From the NCBI RefSeq assembly GCF_002007565.1, contig NZ_CP015625.1:62001-126000 (forward strand): 64,000 nucleotides of DNA, written 5' to 3'. The stretch is from Ditibartonella choladocola (lineage in GTDB: Bacteria; Pseudomonadota; Alphaproteobacteria; Rhizobiales; Rhizobiaceae). The translations under genes were made by a program, and so were the position numbers. The notes below the pieces were generated by a model that had not been told where the DNA came from, made no database searches, and saw only the letters and a list, made by a program, of their open reading frames with translations. Shown here piece after piece: positions 9,778 to 19,551 of the stretch (positions within the stretch are counted from its first letter, which is position 1; every line of letters begins with the position of its first letter).

Positions 9778-10083
9778 TTATTTTCTCGGTGTACCGTCGT
9801 CGGATTCACCTTTTTCGTCGTCCTGAATCACAGTTTTATCCAACGGCGAATCTTTCTTTTCACCGGGAACATAGCTGTCTTCGCGCGAACCATCACCATC
9901 GTGACGACCGGCTTTGCCACCGTGATCGTGATGGACATTGCCTTCCGGTGCTTTTGCCTTTTGACCTTCTACATAGCTATCTTCTACCGAACCGTCACCT
10001 GAAGCATTACGGGCTTCGGCGGCCAATACCATTGATCCTGCTGCCAATAGGCCAGCCAAAGAGACTGCGAGAATCTTTTTCAT
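9778..10083 (-). CDS. Small secreted acidic/histidine-containing protein with duplicated motif
   Basis: 101 aa from the ATG at 10083, chosen because AGGAG lies 8 bases upstream and the protein then begins with a clean Sec signal peptide (MKKILAVSLAGLLAAGSMVL, cleavage near AEA). An upstream ATG (10128) would hide it. The mature part contains two copies of a unit: GDGSVEDSYVEGQKAK and GDGSREDSYVPGEKKD, joined by a His-rich linker (VHHDHGGKAGRH). No transmembrane segment. Predicted periplasmic or secreted and largely disordered; the His/Asp pattern might bind metal. I do not recognise the family. Confidence 0.75.
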   Translation of the reverse strand: MKKILAVSLAGLLAAGSMVLAAEARNASGDGSVEDSYVEGQKAKAPEGNVHHDHGGKAGRHDGDGSREDSYVPGEKKDSPLDKTVIQDDEKGESDDGTPRK

Positions 10084-10469
10084 TTTAATTTCTCCTGTTT
10101 TTGAAGCGTTGATGCTCCATGTCATCACACACTGCTTTTGTTAAAACTCTTTATTTTAGAACCATCAATAAAGAAATGTTCCAAACAGTGCTTTATTCAA
10201 GTCACGAAATTGCACGAGGACATTTGCTTTGTGACGCGGTCATAGAAACATAATCGGATTTTATTTGCAAATACAGAACGTTGTTTTTTATCTCGATAAG
10301 CTTTGAAAGCAGGATTGGACACGATTATGAACAGCTTTACCGGCTTTTTTGAAAATTTGTGAGCGCCAAAGAAACAATAGTTTTGTCGGAAAAATGCATG
10401 ATAAATGCCGTTCAATTGCATGAAAAACCTTTAAAAAACCGCTTTATCAAATGAATCTTTTCAACATCT
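10084..10469. other. Spacer between small secreted gene and dnaK promoter
   Basis: AT-rich, no credible ORF on either strand and no clear terminator. It must hold the promoter of the minus-strand gene at 9778-10083, but no good consensus stands out. Confidence 0.4.
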
Positions 10470-10501
10470 CTTGCACGTCTACAGGGGTGCCCTTATATAC
10501 G
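10470..10501 (+). promoter_or_regulatory. RpoH (sigma-32) heat-shock promoter of dnaK
   Basis: CTTG at 10470-10473, 18 bases, then CTTATATACG at 10492-10501. This fits the alphaproteobacterial sigma-32 consensus (CTTG, 17-18 bases, CYTATNTNNG) at every fixed position. Transcription would start near 10508, giving a leader of about 120 bases before dnaK. Confidence 0.85.
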
Positions 10502-10626
10502 CCTCAACGAGGTTCGTTATGGTTGCCGATTTTTGAGTGGCCATTACGGGCTTTTCATATGATAAGGAGCTGTCTGACAGGAATGCTCGCTAGAGGTCCC
10601 GACAGCTTGCTGAATGGAGAGTAGAA

Positions 10627-12549
10627 ATGGCAAAAGTAATCGGTATTGACTTAGGTACGACAAACTCTTGCGTAGCCGTCATGGATGGCAAAAACGCGAA
10701 AGTTATCGAAAATTCGGAAGGTGCCCGTACCACACCTTCTATTGTAGCATTTGCAGAGGGTGGCGAACGTCTTGTTGGACAGCCGGCGAAGCGTCAGGCT
10801 GTAACCAATCCTGAAGGCACTATTTTTGCGGTCAAGCGTTTGATTGGCCGCCGGTTTGATGACCCGATGGTTACCAAGGACAAAGAACTTGTTCCTTATA
10901 AAATCGTCAAAGGGGAAAATGGTGATGCCTGGGTTGAAGTAGAAGGCAAGAAATATTCACCTTCTCAGGTTTCTGCAATGGTCTTGCAGAAAATGAAAGA
11001 AACGGCTGAGTCCTATTTGGGCGAAAAAGTCGAGCAGGCGGTTATTACAGTTCCTGCCTATTTTAACGATGCCCAGCGTCAGGCAACCAAGGATGCCGGT
11101 AAGATTGCCGGTCTTGATGTTTTGCGTATCATCAACGAGCCTACGGCTGCTGCCTTGGCTTATGGCCTTGACAAGAAAGACGGTAAGACAATTGCTGTTT
11201 ATGACTTGGGCGGCGGTACATTCGATATTTCGGTTCTCGAAATCGGTGATGGCGTTTTTGAAGTTAAATCGACCAATGGTGATACATTCCTTGGTGGTGA
11301 AGACTTTGATATGCGTCTGGTCACCTATCTTGCCGAAGAATTTGAAAAAGAAAACGGCATTGATCTGAGAAAAGACAAATTGGCTTTGCAGCGTTTGAAA
11401 GAAGCGTCCGAAAAAGCCAAGATCGAGCTTTCCTCTTCGCAGCAAACGGAAATCAATTTGCCGTTCATCACTGCTGACGCAACCGGTCCTAAACACCTCA
11501 CCATGAAATTGACCCGTGCAAAATTCGAGTCATTGGTTGAAGATCTGGTTCAACGCACAATCAACCCGTGTAAGGCTGCATTGAAAGATGCCGGTTTGAG
11601 CGCTGGTGATATTGACGAAGTCGTGCTCGTTGGCGGTATGACCCGTATGCCGAAGATTCAGGAAATTGTAAAAACCTTCTTTGGCAAGGATCCGCATAAA
11701 GGCGTCAACCCGGATGAAGTTGTTGCAATGGGTGCTGCTATTCAGGGTGGCGTTTTGCAGGGCGATGTCAAAGACGTTCTGTTGCTTGATGTTACACCGC
11801 TATCTTTGGGTATCGAAACATTGGGTGGCGTGTTCACACGCTTGATCGAACGCAACACAACAATTCCGACCAAGAAGTCGCAAACCTTCTCGACTGCGGA
11901 AGACAATCAGAATGCTGTAACCATTCGTGTTTTCCAGGGTGAACGTGAAATGGCGGCTGATAACAAGTTGCTTGCCCAGTTTGACCTTGTCGGTATTCCG
12001 CCCGCACCGCGTGGCGTTCCTCAAATCGAAGTTACATTCGATATTGATGCCAACGGTATTGTCAGTGTTTCGGCAAAAGATAAAGGCACAGGAAAAGAAC
12101 ACCAGATACGCATTCAGGCTTCTGGCGGTTTGAGCGATGCCGATATCGAGAAGATGGTCAAGGATGCCGAAGCTCATGCTGCCGATGACAAGAAGCGTCG
12201 TGAAGGCGTTGAGGCCAAGAATCAGGCAGAGGCTCTTGTCCATACAACCGAGAAATCGCTTGCCGATTATGGTGATAAAGTCTCGGCTGAAGACAAGTCC
12301 GCAATTGAAGCTGCAATGGCTGATGTCAAGAAAGCTATCGAATCGGATGATGTTGATAGTCTTCCTGAGAAAACCAAAAAATTGTCCGAAGTCAGCATGA
12401 AGCTGGGCGAGGCAATGTATGCTGCTTCAAAAGCACAGGCTGAAGCCGACGCTGCACACGATGCGGCAAAAGAAGAACATAAGGACGATGATGTTGTCGA
12501 TGCGGATTTTGAAGAGGTCGACGATAACGATAAGAACAACAAGAAATAA
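10627..12549 (+). CDS. dnaK: Chaperone DnaK (Hsp70)
   Basis: 640 aa, full length. ATP-dependent chaperone working with DnaJ and GrpE in the cytoplasm. The N-terminal ATPase begins [16 protein letters not shown]; phosphate-2 motif [16 protein letters not shown] near residue 195 and adenosine motif [11 protein letters not shown] near residue 335. The substrate-binding domain starts near [14 protein letters not shown] (385), and the tail ends acidic and lysine-rich ([11 protein letters not shown]), typical for alphaproteobacteria. GGAGAG precedes the ATG. Controlled by the RpoH promoter upstream; its own terminator follows. Confidence 0.98.
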   Translation: MAKVIGIDLGTTNSCVAVMDGKNAKVIENSEGARTTPSIVAFAEGGERLVGQPAKRQAVTNPEGTIFAVKRLIGRRFDDPMVTKDKELVPYKIVKGENGDAWVEVEGKKYSPSQVSAMVLQKMKETAESYLGEKVEQAVITVPAYFNDAQRQATKDAGKIAGLDVLRIINEPTAAALAYGLDKKDGKTIAVYDLGGGTFDISVLEIGDGVFEVKSTNGDTFLGGEDFDMRLVTYLAEEFEKENGIDLRKDKLALQRLKEASEKAKIELSSSQQTEINLPFITADATGPKHLTMKLTRAKFESLVEDLVQRTINPCKAALKDAGLSAGDIDEVVLVGGMTRMPKIQEIVKTFFGKDPHKGVNPDEVVAMGAAIQGGVLQGDVKDVLLLDVTPLSLGIETLGGVFTRLIERNTTIPTKKSQTFSTAEDNQNAVTIRVFQGEREMAADNKLLAQFDLVGIPPAPRGVPQIEVTFDIDANGIVSVSAKDKGTGKEHQIRIQASGGLSDADIEKMVKDAEAHAADDKKRREGVEAKNQAEALVHTTEKSLADYGDKVSAEDKSAIEAAMADVKKAIESDDVDSLPEKTKKLSEVSMKLGEAMYAASKAQAEADAAHDAAKEEHKDDDVVDADFEEVDDNDKNNKK

Positions 12550-12574
12550 TTGCTCTTATGTCTCTGTAAATTGA

Positions 12575-12614
12575 AAAAAAGCCCGACCTTTTAATCAAAA
12601 GGGCGGGCTTTGTT
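12575..12614 (+). terminator. Rho-independent terminator after dnaK
   Basis: AAAGCCCGACCTTTT pairs with AAAAGGGCGGGCTTT around a short AATC loop (one mismatch), ending in a modest T-run (TTTGTT). It separates dnaK from dnaJ, which therefore has its own promoter or depends on read-through. Confidence 0.8.
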
Positions 12615-12752
12615 ATGGAACAACCAATCCGTTCGCAATGGAAACCGGAACTATAATCTGTTTCAAAGAACCAATGACAACAGCCTGAGCGGAAACAAAT
12701 ATGGCAAATGTCGTCTCATCAGTGAACGGCAGAAGAACTGCAGGAATAAGTG

Positions 12753-13916
12753 ATGAAAATTGACTATTATGAAACATTGGGCGTTTCACGGGAATGCGAT
12801 GAAAAAACGCTCAAATCTGCTTTTCGTAAACTTGCCATGCGTTACCACCCCGACAGGAATCCGGGCGACAAAGAGGCGGAACAGAAATTCAAAGAAATCG
12901 GCGAAGCCTACGAGGTTTTAAAAGATCCACAAAAGCGTGCCGCATATGACCGTTTTGGTCATGCCGCTTTTGAAAATGGTGGTGGCGGTGGTGGAAATCC
13001 GTTCGGACGCGGCGGGTTTGCTGCCGGTGGTTTTTCCGATATTTTTGAAGACTTCTTTGGCGAGATGATGGGCGGTGCACGGCGCAAACGCGCTGACGGG
13101 CGCGAACGTGGTGCCGATCTCAGCTACAATATGGAAGTTACTCTGGAAGAGGCTTATCACGGTAAAACCGCACAAATCAGAGTGCCGGGCTCGATCACCT
13201 GTGATCTTTGTTCGGGAACGGGAGCCAAGAAAGGTTCAAAACCGCAACCTTGTGCAACCTGTGGCGGAACAGGAAGGGTTCGTAGCGCTCAAGGTTTCTT
13301 CTCGATTGAAAGAACCTGCCCGACATGTCAGGGGCGCGGCGAAACGATCAAGGATCCTTGCCCGAAATGTCATGGACAGGGGCGCATTGAAGAAGAGCGT
13401 ACATTGACTGTCAATATTCCGGCAGGGATTGAAGATGGAACACGCATTCGCCTTGCAGGAGAAGGAGATGCCGGAAGCCATGGCGGACCGGCTGGCGATC
13501 TTTACATTTTCCTGTCTATTAAACCGCATGAATTCTTCCAGCGTGACGGAGCCGATCTTTACTGCCGTGTGCCTATTTCCATGACAACAGCCGCACTCGG
13601 AGGCGAGTTTGAAGTTTCCACACTTGATGGCATGAAAACACGTGTCAAAGTACCGGAAGGAACGCAAAATGGCCGGCAATTCCGCTTGAAAGGCAAAGGT
13701 ATGCCGGTTTTGCGCCAACAGACAACCGGCGATCTTTATATTCAGGTGGCAATTGAAACGCCGCAAAAATTGAGTAAAAGGCAGCGCGAGTTGCTGGAAG
13801 AGTTCGACAAATTGTCAGTCGATGAAAATTCGCCGCAGTCACACGGATTTTTTGCCCGTATGAAAGAATTTTTTGAAGGCATTGGCGGCAATAACGCCGA
13901 TAACAGCAAAAACTGA
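12753..13916 (+). CDS. dnaJ: Co-chaperone DnaJ (Hsp40)
   Basis: 387 aa from ATG 12753; a GTG directly before it (12750) is in frame, but the protein family starts MKxDYYE. Domains: J domain 1-70 with YHPDRNPG, Gly/Phe linker to about 110, a zinc finger with four repeats ([32 protein letters not shown], about residues 148-205), then the C-terminal substrate-binding domains. It stimulates DnaK ATPase and delivers clients. All zinc ligands are present. Confidence 0.97.
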   Translation: MKIDYYETLGVSRECDEKTLKSAFRKLAMRYHPDRNPGDKEAEQKFKEIGEAYEVLKDPQKRAAYDRFGHAAFENGGGGGGNPFGRGGFAAGGFSDIFEDFFGEMMGGARRKRADGRERGADLSYNMEVTLEEAYHGKTAQIRVPGSITCDLCSGTGAKKGSKPQPCATCGGTGRVRSAQGFFSIERTCPTCQGRGETIKDPCPKCHGQGRIEEERTLTVNIPAGIEDGTRIRLAGEGDAGSHGGPAGDLYIFLSIKPHEFFQRDGADLYCRVPISMTTAALGGEFEVSTLDGMKTRVKVPEGTQNGRQFRLKGKGMPVLRQQTTGDLYIQVAIETPQKLSKRQRELLEEFDKLSVDENSPQSHGFFARMKEFFEGIGGNNADNSKN

Positions 13917-13975
13917 CAAGTTCTCCATAGAAACGTCATGTTATGCATGGCCTTTTATGCATGACCTTTTTGGAA

Positions 13976-14010
13976 AAAAAGAAAGGCGGAAACATAGTCC
14001 GCCTTTTCGG
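13976..14010 (+). terminator. Rho-independent terminator after dnaJ
   Basis: AAAGGCGGA (13982-13990) pairs with TCCGCCTTT (13998-14006) over a 7-base loop, preceded by an A-run and followed by TTCGG. The A-run would serve as T-tract on the minus strand, so it may also end the convergent dapE transcript. Confidence 0.75.
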
Positions 14011-14113
14011 GCTTGTGTTCTGTTATTTGATTATTTGTTCCGTCTTTTTGATTATGGGCGCGAGTTTCATTTCCAATAAAAACCGGATATTGAATATCGG
14101 GCAATGCCGTTAT

Positions 14114-15301
14114 TTATTCATTGCTGTTATCGGCAAAGAAAAATTCCAGAAATTTTTCATATATTTCTGTGAGCTGTTCAAGATCTTTAATGGAAACACA
14201 CTCATCGATCATATGCATGGTTTGCCCGACAAGCCCGAACTCTACAACAGGGCAATAATCTTTGATAAATCTTGCGTCGGATGTTCCGCCAGAGGTTGAT
14301 AATTCCGGAGTACGGCCTGTCACAGCTTCAATTGCGGCGCTCAAACGACTGACCAGCCGTTCGTTTTTTGTCAAAAATACACCACCCGGACTTACCATCC
14401 AGTCAAGCTGGTAACTTGCCGAAGATGCATTGCCATGCTGCAATTTCACTTTAGCCAAACGGTTTTCAATTTCCTGTTTTAGCGTGTCGATATTCCAATT
14501 GTCATTATACCGGATGTTGAAACGGATCGTGCTTTGTGCCGGAATAACATTGGTTGTCGGATTGCCCGTATCAATCGCGGTAATTTCAAGATTACTTGGT
14601 TGAAAATGACTTGAACCTTCATCAAGGGGTGTATTTTTCAGGGCTTCACACAGCTTGATCGTCAAATAAAGTGGATTGGCAGCACGTTCAGGATAGGCAA
14701 CATGCCCTTGCTTTCCCTGCACTGTGATAACCCCTGAAAGCGAACCGCGCCGACCCACTTTAATCATATCACCTAAATGGTTCGGGTTTGTCGGTTCGCC
14801 AACAATTGTTGCGTCCCACGTTTCGCCTTTGTCGGCTGCCCATTTCAAAAGCTTTATCGTGCCATTAATACCGGGGCCTTCTTCGTCATTTGTTATCAAT
14901 AGGCTGAGCGAGCCTTCAAGCGGAGTTTTTTCCAAATAACGGGCAACCGCTGCAATAAAACAGGCAATTCCACCTTTCATATCAACGGCACCGCGGCCGT
15001 AAAGTTTATCGTCTTTTATCGCACCTTCAAATGGCGGAAAATTCCACGCTTTTTCGTCACCAACCGGTACAACATCGGTATGACCGGCAAAAGCAAGATG
15101 CGGCCCGTTCTTGCCGATACGCGCATAAAGATTTTCAATATCGGGTGTGTTTTTATCTGTAAAAATGGGTCGTTCAACAGAAAAACCAAGGCTTTTTGCC
15201 CATGTTTGAACTTGCGTTAATACACCGTTTTCATGCGGCGTAACAGATGGACAACGGATAAGTGCCTGCGCCAAAGCTACAGGATCCTTGAGTGTCATCA
15301 T
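14114..15301 (-). CDS. dapE: Succinyl-diaminopimelate desuccinylase
   Basis: 395 aa from the ATG at 15301, chosen because AAAGGA sits 8 bases upstream and the family begins at this point ([17 protein letters not shown]). DapE removes succinate from N-succinyl-LL-diaminopimelate, in the branch opened by DapD (7266-8114). M20A dinuclear zinc hydrolase: ligands in [11 protein letters not shown] (His), GAVDMKGG (Asp) and [12 protein letters not shown] (the catalytic Glu pair). The C-terminal [11 protein letters not shown] is the conserved DapE stretch. Confidence 0.96.
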   Translation of the reverse strand: MMTLKDPVALAQALIRCPSVTPHENGVLTQVQTWAKSLGFSVERPIFTDKNTPDIENLYARIGKNGPHLAFAGHTDVVPVGDEKAWNFPPFEGAIKDDKLYGRGAVDMKGGIACFIAAVARYLEKTPLEGSLSLLITNDEEGPGINGTIKLLKWAADKGETWDATIVGEPTNPNHLGDMIKVGRRGSLSGVITVQGKQGHVAYPERAANPLYLTIKLCEALKNTPLDEGSSHFQPSNLEITAIDTGNPTTNVIPAQSTIRFNIRYNDNWNIDTLKQEIENRLAKVKLQHGNASSASYQLDWMVSPGGVFLTKNERLVSRLSAAIEAVTGRTPELSTSGGTSDARFIKDYCPVVEFGLVGQTMHMIDECVSIKDLEQLTEIYEKFLEFFFADNSNE

Positions 15302-15468
15302 TGCTATTGTCCTTTGTTTCAAACAGTATCTACAATTATTATTCACCAATTTGATGATAATTAAGAAAATATATTGTTAATATTTTTATCCGGCTGCTAA
15401 AGAAATTGCGTGCCCGAATTTCGTCGATCGGGTTAAATTGGTGGGGAAATTATCAAGGGATAACTATT

Positions 15469-16773
15469 ATGGCCGGATTGGTAGATACTCCTGACAATCA
15501 TAAGGGGAATGTTGCCCTTACACCTGTCGGTAGTAAAACGAAATTGATTGTCGGAGCAGGTGTCGGCAATTTTCTCGAAATGTTCGATTTTACGGTTTAT
15601 AGTTTTTTTGCCGCTATTATCGGACACGTCTTTTTCAATTCTGAAGATAAGCTGATTTCATTGCTGATATCGGTATCGGTTTTCGGCGTAGGCTTTGTCA
15701 TGCGTCCATTAGGCAGTATTATTATCGGTGCCTATGCCGATCGCCATGGGCGTAAAGCCGCAATGTTACTGACAATTGTATTGATGGCCATTGGCAGTGC
15801 CTTGATAGGATTTGCACCACCTTATGAAGCAATCGGTATTTTTGCACCACTGTTGATTGTTTTGGGGCGTCTCTGTCAAGGATTTTCAGCTGGTGGAGAA
15901 GTTGGCGCGGCAACAACGCTTCTTATGGAATCGGCCGAACGTAACAAGCGCGGATTTTTCGTGAGCTGGCAGTTTTTCGGACAAGGCTTGAGTACTTTAT
16001 CCGGTTCACTGCTCGCCGCCTTATTAATGGGGTGTCTTTCCACGGAAGCCATGGAAAGCTGGGGTTGGCGCGTACCGTTTATCTTTTCACTCCTTATTAT
16101 TCCTGTCGGGCTTTATATCCGCGCCCATATCAAGGAAACATATAAGGCACCAACTGCTGAAGCACACACAATACATCCGTTCAAAGAGCTTATCAGCCAA
16201 CATACAAAACAGACGATACTCGGTATTCTTATGGTTTTCCCGTCAACCGTCATGATGTATATTTTGGTGTTTTTTATGCCGAATTATCTGAAAACGGTCA
16301 CGGAAATCGGAAACTCGCAATCGTTCCTTGTATCGAGTTATGCAAGTGTCATTGTTATCGTTGTAACTGTTTTTGCAGGCTTTTTTTGCGACCGGTTGGA
16401 GCGGCGTAAAGGCGCGGCTGTCACAGTTCTGGCGGTCACCTTTATCTCGTCCTATTTTGCATTCCACTTTGTGCAAAATATGCATGTTTTTCTTGCCTTT
16501 TACACCGTGTCAATGATTTGTATGGGGTTGATGCTAACTTTATCGGTTCTTTTCATTATAGAAGCATTCGAGAAAAGAATTCGCGCAACTGCAACGGCGG
16601 TTATCTATGCTTTTGGTGTTTCAATTTTTGGTGGTACAGCACAGATGATTGTAACATTTCTTCTTAAAATATCCGACCGCAATATTATGGCGCCATTCTG
16701 GTATCTTGGCGTTGCTATCGTCGTTGGTATGGCGGCATATCTGGCTTTCGATGAAAAGCGCCACGAGATTTAA
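15469..16773 (+). CDS. MHS-family (metabolite:H+ symporter) MFS permease
   Basis: 434 aa from ATG 15469 (CAAGGGA 8 bases upstream); upstream in-frame codons give no sensible N-terminus. Twelve predicted membrane segments. The MFS loop 2-3 motif is GAYADRHGRKAAML near residue 87, and NFLEMFDFTVY near residue 34 plus LGRLCQGFSAGGEVG near residue 130 place it in the proline/betaine, alpha-ketoglutarate, shikimate (MHS) branch. It precedes three M20 amidohydrolase genes on the same strand with a 37-bp gap to the first, so it probably imports their substrate. Confidence 0.92.
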   Translation: MAGLVDTPDNHKGNVALTPVGSKTKLIVGAGVGNFLEMFDFTVYSFFAAIIGHVFFNSEDKLISLLISVSVFGVGFVMRPLGSIIIGAYADRHGRKAAMLLTIVLMAIGSALIGFAPPYEAIGIFAPLLIVLGRLCQGFSAGGEVGAATTLLMESAERNKRGFFVSWQFFGQGLSTLSGSLLAALLMGCLSTEAMESWGWRVPFIFSLLIIPVGLYIRAHIKETYKAPTAEAHTIHPFKELISQHTKQTILGILMVFPSTVMMYILVFFMPNYLKTVTEIGNSQSFLVSSYASVIVIVVTVFAGFFCDRLERRKGAAVTVLAVTFISSYFAFHFVQNMHVFLAFYTVSMICMGLMLTLSVLFIIEAFEKRIRATATAVIYAFGVSIFGGTAQMIVTFLLKISDRNIMAPFWYLGVAIVVGMAAYLAFDEKRHEI

Positions 16774-16810
16774 AGAATGAGATTTAATGATAGAAAACAG
16801 GGGAATTCCG

Positions 16811-17995
16811 ATGAGTAATGAACACCTTTCGCCAGACGCGAAAAAAATTCTTCAAACCATGGCATCCTATGTGCCGGAAATGGAAGCTGTGCGCCACGAT
16901 TTGCATGCCCATCCAGAGACAGCTTATGAAGAGCATAGAACGGCAAAAGTTATTGCCGATCTTTTGAAAAAATGGGGTTATGAAGTTACAACAGGCCTTG
17001 GCAAGACCGGTGTTGTCGGGCGCTTGAAAGTTGGCGATGGCAAAAAATCCATTGGTTTGCGTGCCGATTTTGATGCTTTGCCGATTACAGAAATGACCAA
17101 TCTTGAATATTCCAGTTGTCATGAAGGCAAAATGCATGCTTGTGGTCATGACGGCCACACAACCATGTTGTTAACGGCCGCACGTTATTTTGCCGAAACG
17201 AAGAATTTCAACGGGACACTCAACCTCATTTTCCAGCCGGCAGAAGAAGGTTTTGCCGGTGCAAAAGCAATGATCGACGATGGCCTTTTTGAAAAATTCC
17301 CGTGTGATGCCGTTTTTGGTATGCACAACTGGCCGGGGTCTCCAACCGGCAAAATTTCTGTTAATACAGGGGCATTCATGCCTTCAAGCGACACTGTCAA
17401 AATCAAAGTGATTGGCAAGGGCGGCCATGGTGCTGTTCCGGATAAGGCAATTGATCCGATAGCAGCAAGTGCTGCGATCATTTCAAGCCTGCAAACGATT
17501 GTCTCGCGAAATGTGCCACCGCTTGAAACAGCCGTTGTCACTGTTGGCAGCTTTCATGCAGGGTTTGCCGCAAATGTTATTCCCGATAGTGCGGAAATGT
17601 TGCTGACCGTGCGTTGCTTTAGTCCGGACGTAAGGGATTTACTGCAATCGCGTATCGAAAGTCTCGCCAAGTTACAGGCGGAAAGTTTTGGTGCAACCGC
17701 TGAAGTTGATTATCAACGTTCATATCCTGTTCTGGTCAACCACGAAGCAGAGACGGCATTTGCTGTTGATGTTGCGGCAAAAGTTTTCGGGCGCGACCAT
17801 GTTGATGACAATATGACGAAACCATCGGGAAGTGAAGACTTTGCCTTTATGTTGGAAAAAGTGCCAGGGTCCTATGTTGTCATCGGAAATGGAGATAGTG
17901 CACCTTTGCATAGTCCCAATTACAATTTCAACGATGAATTGCTGCCTCTTGGTGGTTGTTATTGGGTTTCATTGGCTGAAACATATTTAAAATGA
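16811..17995 (+). CDS. M20D amidohydrolase, copy 1 (hippurate/N-acyl-amino-acid hydrolase type)
   Basis: 394 aa from ATG 16811, chosen for the AGGGGA 6-11 bases upstream; an ATG at 16787 is possible. Cytoplasmic metallo-amidohydrolase: KMHACGHDGHT near residue 100 supplies the Cys and His ligands, FQPAEEGFAGA the catalytic Glu, and KGGHGAVPDKAIDP the lid-domain His; the C-terminal His ligand is in APLHSPNYNFND. The family cleaves N-acyl or N-aroyl amino acids (hippurate, N-acetyl amino acids, auxin conjugates). Copy 1 is the most divergent of the three paralogues. Confidence 0.92.
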   Translation: MSNEHLSPDAKKILQTMASYVPEMEAVRHDLHAHPETAYEEHRTAKVIADLLKKWGYEVTTGLGKTGVVGRLKVGDGKKSIGLRADFDALPITEMTNLEYSSCHEGKMHACGHDGHTTMLLTAARYFAETKNFNGTLNLIFQPAEEGFAGAKAMIDDGLFEKFPCDAVFGMHNWPGSPTGKISVNTGAFMPSSDTVKIKVIGKGGHGAVPDKAIDPIAASAAIISSLQTIVSRNVPPLETAVVTVGSFHAGFAANVIPDSAEMLLTVRCFSPDVRDLLQSRIESLAKLQAESFGATAEVDYQRSYPVLVNHEAETAFAVDVAAKVFGRDHVDDNMTKPSGSEDFAFMLEKVPGSYVVIGNGDSAPLHSPNYNFNDELLPLGGCYWVSLAETYLK

Positions 17996-18044
17996 CTTTT
18001 GAAGGCTACATTCCCGAAAAATGTAGGATATAGGACTTAAATCT

Positions 18045-19208
18045 ATGAAACATATTCGCGAACACATTGAGAAAACCATTGATGAAATGGTGGCAATCCG
18101 CCACCAAATTCACGAAAACCCTGAAATGGGCTTTAATGAGCATAAAACCGGCGATAAAGTAGCGAGCCTGCTTGAAAGCTGGGGCTTTGACGTTGTGCGG
18201 GGTGTCGGTAAAACCGGCATTGTTGGCACATTGAAAGTCGGTAATGGCAAAAAGGTCATCGGTATACGTGCCGACATGGACGCACTTCCGATAGAAGAGG
18301 AAACGAATCTGCCTTATGCGAGTAAAAATGCAGGTGTCATGCATGCTTGCGGTCATGACGGGCATACAACCATTCTTCTGACTGCCGCCCGTTATCTTGC
18401 CGAAACCAGAAATTTTGATGGCACAGTTCGCGTTATCTTCCAGCCGGCTGAAGAAAGTCTTGGCGGCGGCAAGAAAATGATTGATGACGGATTGTTTGAA
18501 AAATTTCCATGCGACCGGATTTACGGCCTGCATAACTGGCCGGGCTTTCCTGCCGGAACATTGCGTTTCACCAAGGGGCCGATGATGGCCTCTGTCGATA
18601 CCGCTTATATTACAGTTCGCGGTAAAGGTGGTCACGGGGCACGGCCGGAAACAACAATTGATCCGATTGTTGCAGCTTCGTCTATCGTTATGGCCTTGCA
18701 AACCATCGTTTCCCGTAATGTCCCACCGCTTGAGGCCGCACTTATCACTGTCGGTATGTTCAAGGGTGGCAGTGTTTCCAATGTCATCCCAGAAGAAGTC
18801 AAGATGGAGCTGACGATCCGCGCATTTTCACCTGAAGTCAGAAAATTGTTACAGGAACGGATTTGTAAACTCGCCAAATCGCAGGCCGAAAGCTATGGTG
18901 CCGAAGCCATTATCAATTATGAACGTGGCTATCCTGTTACTGTGAATGATGCCGAATCGATCGATTTTGCGCTGGACGTCGCAAAACAGATTGTCGGCGA
19001 CAAAAATGTCGTCGAAAATGCCGAGCCGCTAACTCCGAGTGAAGACTTTTCCTATATGCTGGAGAAAGTTCCGGGTGCTTATATCATTATGGGTAATGGC
19101 GACAGTACAGGCCTCCATACTCCCCAATACAATTTCAACGATGATGGTATTGCTGTAGGAGCAACCCTGTGGGGTGCGCTGGTTGAAAAATATCTCGCCA
19201 AAGCTTGA
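18045..19208 (+). CDS. M20D amidohydrolase, copy 2
   Basis: 387 aa. Same architecture as the flanking copies: VMHACGHDGHTT, FQPAEESLGGG, KGGHGARPETTIDP, and TGLHTPQYNFND, so all metal and catalytic positions are kept. It follows copy 1 by 49 bases, which include a 7-bp hairpin (CTACATT / AATGTAG), and is followed by a strong terminator. Probably co-transcribed with copy 1 and the permease. Compared with copy 3 it shares long identical runs (for example MASVDxxxI, ARPETxIDPI), suggesting a later duplication. Confidence 0.92.
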   Translation: MKHIREHIEKTIDEMVAIRHQIHENPEMGFNEHKTGDKVASLLESWGFDVVRGVGKTGIVGTLKVGNGKKVIGIRADMDALPIEEETNLPYASKNAGVMHACGHDGHTTILLTAARYLAETRNFDGTVRVIFQPAEESLGGGKKMIDDGLFEKFPCDRIYGLHNWPGFPAGTLRFTKGPMMASVDTAYITVRGKGGHGARPETTIDPIVAASSIVMALQTIVSRNVPPLEAALITVGMFKGGSVSNVIPEEVKMELTIRAFSPEVRKLLQERICKLAKSQAESYGAEAIINYERGYPVTVNDAESIDFALDVAKQIVGDKNVVENAEPLTPSEDFSYMLEKVPGAYIIMGNGDSTGLHTPQYNFNDDGIAVGATLWGALVEKYLAKA

Positions 19209-19551
19209 AAATTTAAAATTTCAAGTTGCTTTTTTGCGAACCGGATATTCAACAGATATTCGTTGCATCTAGCCGGAAAACCAACTTGTCATCTACTACT
19301 TGCCCGCCTGTTTTTAAAAATCCACTCACGGGAAACAGGCGGGTTTTTATTCGGAAAGACTATTTTTACGCAATTTATATGCAATTTATATGCAATCGCA
19401 CCTCGCCAATTCTCTAGAATATCAACCTTGCGGGAAACATCGGGTAGCGAGAAAATATATCCGGACAAAAAGAAAATTTGGTTGGTCATTTCTTGATAAT
19501 CATCTTTTACACCATCCATAATAGGCAGGATTATCAACGGGGACGGGAAAG
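19209..19551. other. Spacer with terminator between amidohydrolase copies 2 and 3
   Basis: 343 bases. It holds the terminator at 19303-19350 and, further on, the direct repeat CAATTTATATG twice near 19370-19392. The part after the terminator must carry a separate promoter for copy 3; no clean consensus was seen. A GGGA-rich ribosome binding site (GGGGACGGGA) precedes ATG 19552. Confidence 0.5.
19303..19350 (+). terminator. Rho-independent terminator after amidohydrolase copy 2
   Basis: CCCGCCTGTTT (19303-19313) pairs perfectly with AAACAGGCGGG (19333-19343), followed by TTTTTAT. An 11-bp stem of this strength should end most transcription from the permease/copy 1/copy 2 unit. Confidence 0.85.
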
